From Microbacterium murale (GTDB lineage Bacteria; Actinomycetota; Actinomycetes; Actinomycetales; Microbacteriaceae): a stretch of DNA of 64,000 nucleotides. The stretch is from the NCBI RefSeq assembly GCF_030815955.1, contig NZ_JAUSXK010000001.1:1426001-1490000 (forward strand). The letters are read 5' to 3'. Of the stretch, positions 26,712-35,232 are shown piece by piece. The notes beneath the pieces were generated by a model. The model searched no databases. It saw only the letters and a list, made by a program, of their open reading frames with translations, and had not been told where the DNA came from. Made by a program: the position numbers and the translations under genes. Positions within the stretch are counted from its first letter, which is position 1, and each line of letters starts with the position of its first letter.

Positions 26712-27914
26712 ATGACGCCGCAGACACGCAGAGCGCTCGTCGCGAGCGTGATCGCCCTCTGTCTGGTCGCCGCGATGATGCGCCCTGCGATCACCGCCGT
26801 GGGGCCGCTGATCGGCCGGATGAGCGCCGATACCGGCATCCCGCTCGCCCTCCTGGGCGCACTCTCCACGATCGTGCTGATCATGTGGGCTGCGGCCTCT
26901 CCGTTCGCGCACGGTATCGGAAGACGGCTCGGACTCGGCGGGGCTGTGCTCGCCGCGATGGGAGTGCTGGGCCTGGGCACGGCGGTCCGCTCGATCCCAG
27001 GATCGACGGCGTGGTTGTGGATCGGCACAGCGCTCATCGGTGTCGCCCTGGCAGTCGGGAACGTCCTGCTGCCCGCGATCATCAAGCGGGACTTCCCCTT
27101 GCGCGTGCCCCTGATGATGAGCGTGTACTCGGCGATCCTCGGCGGCGCGGGCGCCGTGGCATCCGGTCTCGCCGTTCCGATCGCCGACCTGAGCGGTGCT
27201 GTTTCCGGGTCGGGGTGGCGGCTGTCCCTGCTCGCCACAGGCGGGCTCGTCATACCCCTCGGCCTGGCGGCCTGGTGGTTCGTCCGCAGACGCGAGATCC
27301 GCGCAATGCGAGCGAGCCCATTCGTGCGCGAGCCCCGCACCGGAGTCTGGCGCGATTCGATGGCATGGCTGGTCGCTGCGTACATGGGCGTGCAATCGAC
27401 CTGTTTCTACGTGCTCGTGACCTGGCTGGCGTCGATGTCGACGGACATCGGACGCAGCCCGCTGACAGCCGGGTTCGACGTCATGGTGTACCAGGCGTTC
27501 TCCATCGCCGGTTCGCTGACGATCGCCGTGCTGATGCGCGGACGCGGAGCGCAGATCACGCCTGCACTGCTGCCCCTGGTCGGAATGGTGGGAGGCGCGG
27601 GGATACTGGTCGCCCCAGACGCGATCGGATTCTGGGTCATGCCACTCGGGTTGTTCTCGGGCTCCTCGCTCGGTGTCGCACTGACACTGATCGCGCAGCG
27701 CGCTCGCGATCACAGCATCTCGTCCGCACTGTCGGGAATGTCGCAATCAGTCGGCTACGGCATAGCAGCCATCGGTCCGGTGCTCTTCGGCGGTGTGCAT
27801 GCGATCACGGGAAGCTGGACGGCGTCACTGGTCATCCTGCTCCTCACGATGATCACGCAGGGCGTGATCGGCATCTTCGCCGCACGCGACCGCTTCGTCC
27901 TCGAACCGCGCTGA
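26712..27914 (+). CDS. MFS transporter, CynX/NimT family
   Basis: The 400-residue membrane protein has 12 predicted hydrophobic segments and the RPAITAVGPLI opening typical of the CynX/NimT (cyanate/nitroimidazole) MFS family. It begins at the ATG at 26712 and is divergent from fdhD, with only about 82 nt between the starts. Members export or import small anions and drugs; a role in formate or small-anion exchange beside fdhDF is speculation. A strong terminator lies directly after it. Confidence 0.75.
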   Translation: MTPQTRRALVASVIALCLVAAMMRPAITAVGPLIGRMSADTGIPLALLGALSTIVLIMWAAASPFAHGIGRRLGLGGAVLAAMGVLGLGTAVRSIPGSTAWLWIGTALIGVALAVGNVLLPAIIKRDFPLRVPLMMSVYSAILGGAGAVASGLAVPIADLSGAVSGSGWRLSLLATGGLVIPLGLAAWWFVRRREIRAMRASPFVREPRTGVWRDSMAWLVAAYMGVQSTCFYVLVTWLASMSTDIGRSPLTAGFDVMVYQAFSIAGSLTIAVLMRGRGAQITPALLPLVGMVGGAGILVAPDAIGFWVMPLGLFSGSSLGVALTLIAQRARDHSISSALSGMSQSVGYGIAAIGPVLFGGVHAITGSWTASLVILLLTMITQGVIGIFAARDRFVLEPR

Positions 27915-27945
27915 GCGCCGACCCTGACCTCGGGCCGGCGCTCAG
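27911..27945. terminator. Bidirectional hairpin between MFS and livK genes
   Basis: CTGAGCGCCG (27911-27920) pairs with CGGCGCTCAG (27936-27945), with an inner CCC/GGG pair. The stop codon of the carrier gene lies in the left arm. It serves the two convergent genes. Confidence 0.65.
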
Positions 27946-27963
27946 ACATCACCGCGGTGCGGG

Positions 27964-29229
27964 CTATTCGTCCCAGGACTCGACGGCTTCGTAACCCTTG
28001 CCGTTGTACTTGATCACCTGAACCGTCGACACGGCCGGCTGGTCGTCCTCGGTGGTGTCGACGGACGTGCCGGGCAGCATGAGCGGCGCCTCGAAGTCCG
28101 AGATGGTGCGAAGCTGCGCCATGAAGTCCTCACGCGTCGGCTCGGTCATCTTGGTGAACACCTGCTCGAGCGTCGCCCCGATCATGTAGCTCCACATGCA
28201 GTGCGGGAACGCGGGGGCTTCCGGATAGTCCGCGTACTCGGCGAGGTCTGACAGGAAGGTGACGACGTCCTCGTCTTCCGCGAATGCAGGGCTCTGCGGT
28301 GTCTTCGCGAACGACACGGTGTAGACCGCCGGCAGCGCCGCCGCACCACCGGGCTCGAGGATCGCCGTCGGGCTCGAGGTGTTCGACGGCAGGAACAGGC
28401 TCGGCAGCCATCCGATCTCCTGCACCTTCTGCAGCGAGGAGATCACCAGCGGCGTGATCGACATCGCGTTGAACAGCACATCCGCGCCCGATGCCGCGAG
28501 CTCGGTGAGCTGTGCGTCGACGGACGTGTCGGTCGCCTCGTAGGTGAGTTCCTTGACGATCTCGATGTTGTCGGCGCCCTCGATCGCAGACTTGAATCCT
28601 TCGACGTAACCCTCGCCGTAGTCATCGTTCTGCGAGAGGATCGCGACCTTGTGCTCGCCGCCGGCACCGGCCAGCAGCTCGCCGAAGGCCTCTCCCTCGT
28701 TCTGATACACCGGAACGAACCCGAGCTGCCACGGGCTCTCCTCCTTGTTGCTGAACAGCGGGTCACCGGTCTGGATCAGCACCTGCGGCACCTCATCGGC
28801 GATCGCTGCCTCGCGCCAGGCCCGGTTCGTCGGGGTGCCTAGGCCCGCGGTCATCGCGAAGACGCTGCCCTTGAGCTGGTCGTAGTTCGCTTTCGCCTTC
28901 TGCGGATCGTACTCGTCGTCGAGCGCCTTGATCTCGACCGTACGGGTCTTGCCGTCGCCGAACTCGATCCCGCCCGCGGCGTTCACGTTCCCGAAATAGG
29001 CCTTGAGTCCTGCCACCGTGCAGGTACCAGGACCCGCGGTGCCCCCGCTCAATGGTGTGGTCATCCCCAGGGTGATGGTCGTGTCGGTGATGCCCGGGCT
29101 GGCCGCGGCCGCCCCGCCGTCACCATCGGGTTCTGCGCCGCCACGGGAGCAACCGGCGACGAGGACGGCGACGATGCCGATCCCTGCCACCACGGACGCA
29201 ACCCTGCTTCTTCTGCGATTGATACTCAT
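27964..29229 (-). CDS. livK: Branched-chain-type ABC substrate-binding lipoprotein
   Basis: The 421-residue LivK-type (Peripla_BP_6) receptor has a lipoprotein signal with lipobox VAGC (Cys about residue 27), then TDTTITLGMTTPLSG. The ATG at 29229 follows AGAGAGG. It is the last gene of livGFHMK. Receptors of this class in aromatic-degrading bacteria often bind aromatic acids (protocatechuate, vanillate, ferulate and others). Because the operon is divergent from an O-demethylase gene, uptake of a methoxylated aromatic acid is likely, though this is inferred from context. Confidence 0.8.
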   Translation of the reverse strand: MSINRRRSRVASVVAGIGIVAVLVAGCSRGGAEPDGDGGAAAASPGITDTTITLGMTTPLSGGTAGPGTCTVAGLKAYFGNVNAAGGIEFGDGKTRTVEIKALDDEYDPQKAKANYDQLKGSVFAMTAGLGTPTNRAWREAAIADEVPQVLIQTGDPLFSNKEESPWQLGFVPVYQNEGEAFGELLAGAGGEHKVAILSQNDDYGEGYVEGFKSAIEGADNIEIVKELTYEATDTSVDAQLTELAASGADVLFNAMSITPLVISSLQKVQEIGWLPSLFLPSNTSSPTAILEPGGAAALPAVYTVSFAKTPQSPAFAEDEDVVTFLSDLAEYADYPEAPAFPHCMWSYMIGATLEQVFTKMTEPTREDFMAQLRTISDFEAPLMLPGTSVDTTEDDQPAVSTVQVIKYNGKGYEAVESWDE

Positions 29230-29252
29230 GAGTGGTGCCTCTCTGTGTGTTC

Positions 29253-30296
29253 TTACTCTTCGGTGTGCTGTGGAACTTCGGCGACCGAGCGCTGCGGAGC
29301 GTCACGTCGGCCTATGCGTCGCAACAGGCGCGGCAAGGACACGAACCCGTTGGGCAGGAAGAAGAGCACGATGAGCAGGATCGCGCCCTGTAGCACCGTC
29401 GTCAGGTTCGGGTCGATGATGTTCGTGACCTGCGGGAGGAGCACGTACCACGCACCCCCGATGAGCGAACCGATGATGCTTCCCGCTCCACCGATCACCA
29501 TCGAGGCCAGCAGTTCGATCGAATGCCCGAAGTTGAGCGTCTCAGGTGAGGTGTACTGCACCACCACCATGTAGAGGAAGCCGCTCACCCCGCCGATGAG
29601 GGAGGCGATCGTGAAGGCCAGGACTTTAAAGCGGTACGGCGATACCCCCATCGATGCCGCGACGGACTCGTTGCCCTTGACGATCGCGAACGCACGGCCG
29701 TACTTGCCTCGCACCAGGTTGCGGGTGAGCAGGAAAGTGATCCCCCCGATCAGGATGACGAGGTACAGCTGCCACTGGTCGTCGTAGAGTCCCGACCACT
29801 CGGGGGCCGCGGAGAATCGAGCGGATGTCCCCTGCGATCCACCGGTGACCTCTGAGAATCGCTTGGCCAGCGGGACGCCGATGATCGGAAGCGCGATCGT
29901 CACCATCGCGATGGCCAGTCCACCGAGCCGAGCGGCAGCGAGCGCCACCACCATTCCCACGACAGCGGGGATGAGGCACGCGAGCACGAAGACGATGACG
30001 ATGTTCCAGCCCGCGTTGTATCCGTAGGCGGTGACGTAGGCGCCGAGTCCCACGAAGAAGATCTGGCCGAGCGAGATCTGTCCCGCGTATCCCATGACGA
30101 CGTTGAGACCGAGCACCGCGACGGAGAACACCCCGATCCGTGCAAGCGTCTGGTTCGCGAACTCCGGCAGCAGCAAGGGCACCACGATCGCCAGCACCAC
30201 CACCAGGACGACGAGGCCCCACTTCACCCACGGACGCTCCAGTCGCGCGCGCCACGGCGAAGCGGGTGCAGTCGAGAACGAATTCGTTGCAGTCAT
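29253..30296 (-). CDS. livM: Branched-chain-type ABC permease LivM
   Basis: The 347-residue LivM-class permease has about ten hydrophobic segments and the family patterns GYAGQISLGQIFFVGLGAY and the EAA-like region GNESVAASMGVSPYRFK. The ATG at 30296 overlaps the livH stop by 4 nt; a long frame upstream is an opposite-frame artefact. It forms the channel with LivH. Confidence 0.85.
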   Translation of the reverse strand: MTATNSFSTAPASPWRARLERPWVKWGLVVLVVVLAIVVPLLLPEFANQTLARIGVFSVAVLGLNVVMGYAGQISLGQIFFVGLGAYVTAYGYNAGWNIVIVFVLACLIPAVVGMVVALAAARLGGLAIAMVTIALPIIGVPLAKRFSEVTGGSQGTSARFSAAPEWSGLYDDQWQLYLVILIGGITFLLTRNLVRGKYGRAFAIVKGNESVAASMGVSPYRFKVLAFTIASLIGGVSGFLYMVVVQYTSPETLNFGHSIELLASMVIGGAGSIIGSLIGGAWYVLLPQVTNIIDPNLTTVLQGAILLIVLFFLPNGFVSLPRLLRRIGRRDAPQRSVAEVPQHTEE

Positions 30297-31177
30297 CACA
30301 CTCGCACCACCGATTTCCGGCCGAACAGACCTTGAGGTCTCACGAGGAGCACCACGAACACGAGGACGAACGGCACGGCGATCTTGAGATCGTGGCCGAT
30401 GAACGGCACGTACACGGCCGCGAGGTTCTCGAGTATCCCGATGAGCCACGCGGCGACGACCACGCCGATCGGACTCGTCAGACCACCCAGGATCACCGCT
30501 GCCAGCGCGTACACCAGCGCGGAATCCATCATTCCCGGCGTGAGGGTGAGCTGTGGAGCGACCAGCACACCCGCGATGGCGCCGAGCGAGGCAGCCAGTC
30601 CCCATCCGATCATGAGGTTCCGTCCGACCGGAATCCCCGAGAGCGCTGCAGAGGACGGGTCGATCGCCACCGCGCGCAGGGCGAGGCCCAACTTCGTGCC
30701 GACGAAGAGCGCCTGGAGCAGGAGCATGATCGCCACGATCACGACGATGGTCCCGAGCGAGCGCACGCTGATCACCGCCCCGGCGATCTGCACCGTGTCG
30801 AGCGGGAACAACGACGGGAAGAGCTGATTGTTGTACGTCCAGAACCACGCGCAGATGCCGGTGATGAGAGTGAGCAGCCCGATGGTCACGACGACCGCGG
30901 TGTCGGGATCTCCGCGCTCGAATCTGCGCACCAGATACCGCTCGATCAGCGCGCCGAGGAAGAACGAGATGATGACCGCGGCGAGGATCGCGACGATGAG
31001 CGGTGCGCCGAAGCCGTAGATCACCCACGCGATGTATGCGGACAGCACCGCCATCCCGCCCTGCGCGAAGTTGATCAGGCCGGTCGCCTGGTGGACGAGG
31101 ACGATGCTCAACGCCAGCGCGGCGTAGATGGACCCGGTGGAGAGACCATCGATCATGAGCTGCAGGAATGTGCCCAT
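30296..31177 (-). CDS. livH: Branched-chain-type ABC permease LivH
   Basis: The 293-residue LivH-class permease contains LIDGLSTGSIYAALALSIVLV-type opening residues and INFAQGGM. The ATG at 31177 is chosen over a GTG at 31183 because GGAGGG lies 5 nt upstream of the ATG but directly abuts the GTG. It follows the livF stop closely. Confidence 0.85.
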   Translation of the reverse strand: MGTFLQLMIDGLSTGSIYAALALSIVLVHQATGLINFAQGGMAVLSAYIAWVIYGFGAPLIVAILAAVIISFFLGALIERYLVRRFERGDPDTAVVVTIGLLTLITGICAWFWTYNNQLFPSLFPLDTVQIAGAVISVRSLGTIVVIVAIMLLLQALFVGTKLGLALRAVAIDPSSAALSGIPVGRNLMIGWGLAASLGAIAGVLVAPQLTLTPGMMDSALVYALAAVILGGLTSPIGVVVAAWLIGILENLAAVYVPFIGHDLKIAVPFVLVFVVLLVRPQGLFGRKSVVRV

Positions 31178-31179
31178 CT

Positions 31180-31890
31180 TCACCCTCCCAGGTAGGCGCG
31201 GCGGATCTCGTCCATGCCCTTGAGTTCAGCCGTCGACCCGGTCAGCACATTGCGCCCTGCCTCGAGCACGGTCGCGCTGTCGACCAGCGTGAACGCGAGG
31301 TTCGCATTCTGTTCGACGACGACCATCGCGATGCCGGAATCCTGTCGCAGGCGGCCGATCGCCTTGTAGACCGTCTTCGCCGTGCTGGGAGCGAGTCCCA
31401 GCGATGCCTCGTCCAACAGCATCAGCCGTGGCCGCGCCATGATGGCGCGCCCGATCGCGAGCATCTGCTGCTCACCGCCGGAGAGCGCGGAACCGTTCGA
31501 GCGCACCCGGTTCTGCAACTGCGGGAAGAGGTCGAGGCAGTAGTCGATGTCCTCATGGACCTGTTTGGCGTCCTTGCGGCGATACGCGCCGACTCGCAGA
31601 TTCTCACGGACGGTCAGATCCGAGAACGTACCGCGCCCCTCAGGGACGTGAGCGATGCCGCGCGCGGCGACCTGGTCGGGACGCAGCCCACGAAGGCTCT
31701 TGCCATCGAAGCGGATGTCGCCTCCGGAACGCACCGCGCCGGAGATCGCACGCAGTGTCGTCGTCTTGCCCGCCCCGTTCGCGCCGAGAATCCCGACTGC
31801 TCCCCCGTCGGGGATGGAGAGCGAGATGTCTTCGAGCACCTGGACACGGCCGTAGAAGGCCTGCATCCGCGATACCTCAAGCAGCGTCAT
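31180..31890 (-). CDS. livF: Branched-chain-type ABC ATPase LivF
   Basis: The 236-residue ATPase has Walker A GANGAGKTT, signature LSGGEQQM, Walker B LMLLDEASLGLAP and the LivF-type HVPEGRGTF. The ATG at 31890 fits AAAGGA with 8-nt spacing; an ATG at 31899 is too close to it. It overlaps the end of livG. All catalytic elements are intact, unlike in its partner LivG. Confidence 0.85.
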   Translation of the reverse strand: MTLLEVSRMQAFYGRVQVLEDISLSIPDGGAVGILGANGAGKTTTLRAISGAVRSGGDIRFDGKSLRGLRPDQVAARGIAHVPEGRGTFSDLTVRENLRVGAYRRKDAKQVHEDIDYCLDLFPQLQNRVRSNGSALSGGEQQMLAIGRAIMARPRLMLLDEASLGLAPSTAKTVYKAIGRLRQDSGIAMVVVEQNANLAFTLVDSATVLEAGRNVLTGSTAELKGMDEIRRAYLGG

Positions 31891-32656
31891 CGACGGCATC
31901 CTTTCCGAGATACGCTTCGATCACTCGCGGGTCAGCCTGCGCCTCGGACGCTGACCCTTCCATGAGCTTGCGGCCGTGGTCGAGCACCACCACGCGGTCG
32001 GTCAGCGCCGAGATCAGGCCCATGTTGTGCTCGACGACCACGATCGTGATATCCCGTTCACGGATACTGCGCACGGTCTCGATCAGCTGCTCGACCTCCG
32101 AGTGCGGCAACCCGGCGGCCGGCTCATCGAGAAGGAGGAGGCGCGGCTTCATGAGCAGTGCACGGCACAGCTCGACACCTTTGTGCAGACCGTGCGACAG
32201 CTCATCCGCCCGAACCGATGCCGCCCATGCGAGCCCGTGGCTGTCGAGGAGTTCCATCGCTTCCTCGCGGACGGCCTTCTCGGCACGGACGGTCCGCGGC
32301 CAGCGCAGCGACCATTCCACTGGGCCCCCGGGGAGTCTGCTGTGCGCCCCCAGCAGCACGTTCTCGAGCACGGTCGCGTGCAGCTGCAGCGCGGGATGCT
32401 GGAAGGTGCGGGCAAGGCCATGACGCGCGAGCGTCGCCGGAGGAGAACCCAGAACCTCGGTGCCGGCGATCGCGATCGACCCGGAACTCGGCCGGTAATG
32501 ACCGCTCACGCAGTTGAAGAGCGATGTCTTTCCCGCACCGTTCGGCCCGACGAGTCCCAGGATCTGGTCGGCCTCGGCAGTGAACGAAACCTCTTCGAGG
32601 ACTTTCACGCCGCCGAAGTGCAGGTTGACGTCTTCGACCACGAGCTGCGCGCCCAT
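31877..32656 (-). CDS. livG: Branched-chain-type ABC ATPase LivG, unusual signature
   Basis: The 259-residue ATPase has Walker A GPNGAGKTS, the LivG-type ARTFQHPAL Q-loop region and Walker B LLLLDEPAAGL. The signature motif reads LSHGLHKGVE, where LivG proteins normally have a LSYGxQR-like sequence; the Gly is kept but the following Gln and Arg are replaced. It is the first gene of the operon. The ribosome site AAAGGCGGAACG lies just before the ATG at 32656. Confidence 0.85.
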   Translation of the reverse strand: MGAQLVVEDVNLHFGGVKVLEEVSFTAEADQILGLVGPNGAGKTSLFNCVSGHYRPSSGSIAIAGTEVLGSPPATLARHGLARTFQHPALQLHATVLENVLLGAHSRLPGGPVEWSLRWPRTVRAEKAVREEAMELLDSHGLAWAASVRADELSHGLHKGVELCRALLMKPRLLLLDEPAAGLPHSEVEQLIETVRSIRERDITIVVVEHNMGLISALTDRVVVLDHGRKLMEGSASEAQADPRVIEAYLGKDAVDDAA

Positions 32657-32750
32657 CGTTCCGCCTTTCGCTTCATTGCATAAGGAGACTGAAACACTAC
32701 GTCGTCACGGAAGATACCTGCACGCCGTCTTCCGATCGATCCATCCGTCA

Positions 32751-32908
32751 TCATACGGTGATGCTCATCGAGATAGCACTATTTACATAGATATATAGCC
32801 ATAGTCATCACCGGGTCGCAAGCATCGGATCAGCCGAACCCGTTCCGCGTTCCCGGTCAGCGGAAAAAGTCGACGGCCGGCCTCGGCTGCGCTCATACGC
32901 TGATGCTC
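32751..32908. repeat. Direct repeat TCATACGSTGATGCTC in the livG/O-demethylase promoter region
   Basis: TCATACGGTGATGCTC (32751-32766) recurs as TCATACGCTGATGCTC (32893-32908), 15 of 16 identical. Each has a TCA-TACGN-TGA palindromic core, extended to ATCA/TGAT in the first copy. Between them is an AT-rich stretch (about 32768-32800). The gap is divergent: livG leftwards and the O-demethylase rightwards. The likely binder is the IclR protein encoded at 34354. Confidence 0.5.
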
Positions 32909-32929
32909 CACGACAGACGGAGGTCGAAG

Positions 32930-34297
32930 ATGACTGAAACACTTGCCCAGGCGGTCGAACGCGCGGGGAACCCGGTGCAATTCCTGCGCGACCAGGATTG
33001 GCCCGCCTTCACATTCCCGGTAGCCGCGGAGTTCACGAACTGGCGTGACGAGCAGCGCGCGTGGATGCAGTCGGTGGCACTCCTGGATCAGTCGCACCAC
33101 ATGACCCAGCTCTTCCTGGACGGCAGCGATCTGATTCCTCTCCTCGAGTCGATATCGCCCAACACGTTCGCGACATTCCGACCCGGCGTCGCCAAGCAGC
33201 TCATCGCCGTCAACGAGGGCGGCTACCTCATCGGTGACGGCATCCTGTTCTACAACGCGGACGGCCCAGAGGGATTGGTGCTGATCGGGCACCACATCCT
33301 GATCGACTGGGTACGGTTCAACGTCGAGAAGGCCCAGGCCGCGGGACGAGATGTGCGCGCACGCCTCGAGGGCAACTCGAACATGCGCCAAGGCCCACCG
33401 ACCTTCTACCGCTACGAGGTCCAGGGGCCGAATGCCGACTTCGTCATGGAGAAGCTCTTCGGAGGCCCCGCCCCCGACATCAAGTTCTTCCACATCGGCG
33501 AGGTCTCGATCGCCGGTCGCACCGCCAGGGCTCTGCGTCACGGCATGGCCGGCCAACCCGGATTCGAGTTCTACGGGCCGTGGGCCGACCACGAGGTCAT
33601 CGCGGACGCGATCATGGCGGCGGGCGAAGAATTCGATATCCGCCGGGTGGGCGCGAAGGCGTACTCCTCCTCGCCGCTCGAGTCCGGCTGGGTGCCCACT
33701 CCGTTCCCCGCGATCTTCGAGCACGACCTCGCAGAGTATCGGGAGTGGCTACCGGCATCGCGCGCCGGTTCCATCGGCGGTTCGCTGTACTCCACCGACG
33801 TGCGCGACTTCTATCTGACCCCGTTCGATATCGGACTCGGGAAGTCGGTGCGCTTCGATCACGAGTTCCACGGGCGCGCTGCACTCGAGGCGCACGCCGC
33901 GAATCCGCCGCGGCGCAAGGTGACGCTGCTGTGGAACCCGAGCGACGTCGCCGATGTCGTCAAGTCGCAGCTCGAACCCGGCACACCGGCGAAGTTCCTG
34001 GACTTCCCGAAGGCGCGATACGGCTTCTACCAGATGGACGAGGTCGTCCAGGAGGGCCGCCCTGTGGGCATCTCCACAGATGCCGGGTATGTCGCCCACG
34101 ACCAGTTGTACATGTCGCTGGCGACCGTCGACGTGGCGATCAACGATGGCGATACCGTCGAAGTCGTGTGGGGAGAGGATCCCATCTCCCGGAAGGCGGC
34201 CGTCGACGCGAACCATCGGCAGGTGCGGATACGCGCGACTGTGGCGCCGGCTCCCTATCATTCCTTCGCGCGCACGACCTATCGCTCCGACGAATGA
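32930..34297 (+). CDS. LigM/DesA-like THF-dependent aromatic O-demethylase, copy 1
   Basis: The 455-residue protein belongs to the GcvT/aminomethyltransferase fold but of the aryl O-demethylase type: DQSHHM at residues 53-58, LRHGMAGQPGFEFYGP in the middle and PLESGWVPTPFPAIF after it. These enzymes (LigM for vanillate and 3-O-methylgallate, DesA for syringate in Sphingobium SYK-6) move the aromatic methyl to tetrahydrofolate. The ATG at 32930 has GGAGG 7 nt upstream. It is closer to copy 3 (48748-50100) than to copies 2 and 4, judged by shared segments such as KYIDFPKARYG/KFLDFPKARYG. It is divergent from the liv operon and followed by an IclR gene. The substrate is unresolved. Confidence 0.85.
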   Translation: MTETLAQAVERAGNPVQFLRDQDWPAFTFPVAAEFTNWRDEQRAWMQSVALLDQSHHMTQLFLDGSDLIPLLESISPNTFATFRPGVAKQLIAVNEGGYLIGDGILFYNADGPEGLVLIGHHILIDWVRFNVEKAQAAGRDVRARLEGNSNMRQGPPTFYRYEVQGPNADFVMEKLFGGPAPDIKFFHIGEVSIAGRTARALRHGMAGQPGFEFYGPWADHEVIADAIMAAGEEFDIRRVGAKAYSSSPLESGWVPTPFPAIFEHDLAEYREWLPASRAGSIGGSLYSTDVRDFYLTPFDIGLGKSVRFDHEFHGRAALEAHAANPPRRKVTLLWNPSDVADVVKSQLEPGTPAKFLDFPKARYGFYQMDEVVQEGRPVGISTDAGYVAHDQLYMSLATVDVAINDGDTVEVVWGEDPISRKAAVDANHRQVRIRATVAPAPYHSFARTTYRSDE

Positions 34298-34353
34298 CCC
34301 ACGGGTATCCGCTCCGCCTCCCCGTCGAACTACGATGTGGTCGAGGAGGAGAG

Positions 34354-35199
34354 ATGGAGCGGATGCCGGAGAGCGATTCGGTGCTTCATCGACACCTGCG
34401 CGTTCTTGACGCCTTCGACGTGCGGCACCCGTTCCTGACCCTGAGTGAGATCGCGTCCGCATCTGGTCTGCCGGTCTCGACCACGCACCGGCTCGTCGGT
34501 GAGCTCGAGCGCGAAGGCCTGCTGGAACGGCTCCCCGATCGTTCATACCGCCTGGGGGTGCGGCTCTGGGAGTTCGCGAGCCGCGCCCCCAGAGCACTCG
34601 GGCTCCGCGAAGTCGCTCGACCGTGGCTCGATGCCGTCCACGACCGGGTGAAGCAGCACACCCAACTCGGCGTGCGAAGCGGACGCAGCGTGCTCTTCAT
34701 CGAACGGATGTCGACTCGTGAGTCGGTCATCAATGCGACGCTCATCGGCGGACGCACCCCGCTCCATGCGTCCTCCAGCGGGCTGGTGCTGCTCGCGCAC
34801 GCAGACGACGACACGATTGCAGACGTCCTGGCGCATGTCCCGCACGACTTCCCCGACTCCCGCATGCGCACCGGCACCGGGCTGCGCGAACGCCTGCGTC
34901 AGGTGCGCGAGGACGGTTACGCCGTGGCCAACGGATACATCCATCCGGAATCGCGAGGGATCGCCGTGCCGGTTCGGGACGCGGACGGCATCTATGCCGC
35001 GATCGGGGTGGTCGTCGCCAACGATGAGAGCTCACCGAACCCGCACATCGCCGTACTGCACCGCGCCGCTGCGGGGATCGCCAGAGACCTCGCCCAGGCG
35101 TATCGCCCAGACATGGAGCACCGCATCCACGGCCTCCGACCGCACGTCGGACGCTCGCTCCGGTCGCTCGAGTATCTGGAAGGACTGTCGTCGAGCTGA
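34354..35199 (+). CDS. IclR-family regulator next to O-demethylase copy 1
   Basis: The 281-residue protein has an IclR helix-turn-helix (LSEIASASGLPVSTTHRLVGEL) and an effector domain with HASSSGLVLLAH and ESRGIAVPVRD. The ATG at 34354 follows GAGGAGGAG. It is 56 nt after O-demethylase copy 1 and probably regulates it and the divergent liv operon, likely through the repeated element at 32751/32893. Its effector may be an aromatic acid. Confidence 0.8.
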   Translation: MERMPESDSVLHRHLRVLDAFDVRHPFLTLSEIASASGLPVSTTHRLVGELEREGLLERLPDRSYRLGVRLWEFASRAPRALGLREVARPWLDAVHDRVKQHTQLGVRSGRSVLFIERMSTRESVINATLIGGRTPLHASSSGLVLLAHADDDTIADVLAHVPHDFPDSRMRTGTGLRERLRQVREDGYAVANGYIHPESRGIAVPVRDADGIYAAIGVVVANDESSPNPHIAVLHRAAAGIARDLAQAYRPDMEHRIHGLRPHVGRSLRSLEYLEGLSSS

Positions 35200-35232
35200 G
35201 ACCGCGGCACGTCCTATCGCGGCACCGGCGCG

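Noticed and set aside
32930..34297. O-demethylase copies read as glycine-cleavage T protein
   Set aside because: The fold is shared, but no gcvH or gcvP lies nearby, and the DQSHHM and LRHGMAG motifs plus the metF, purU and folD context fit LigM/DesA.
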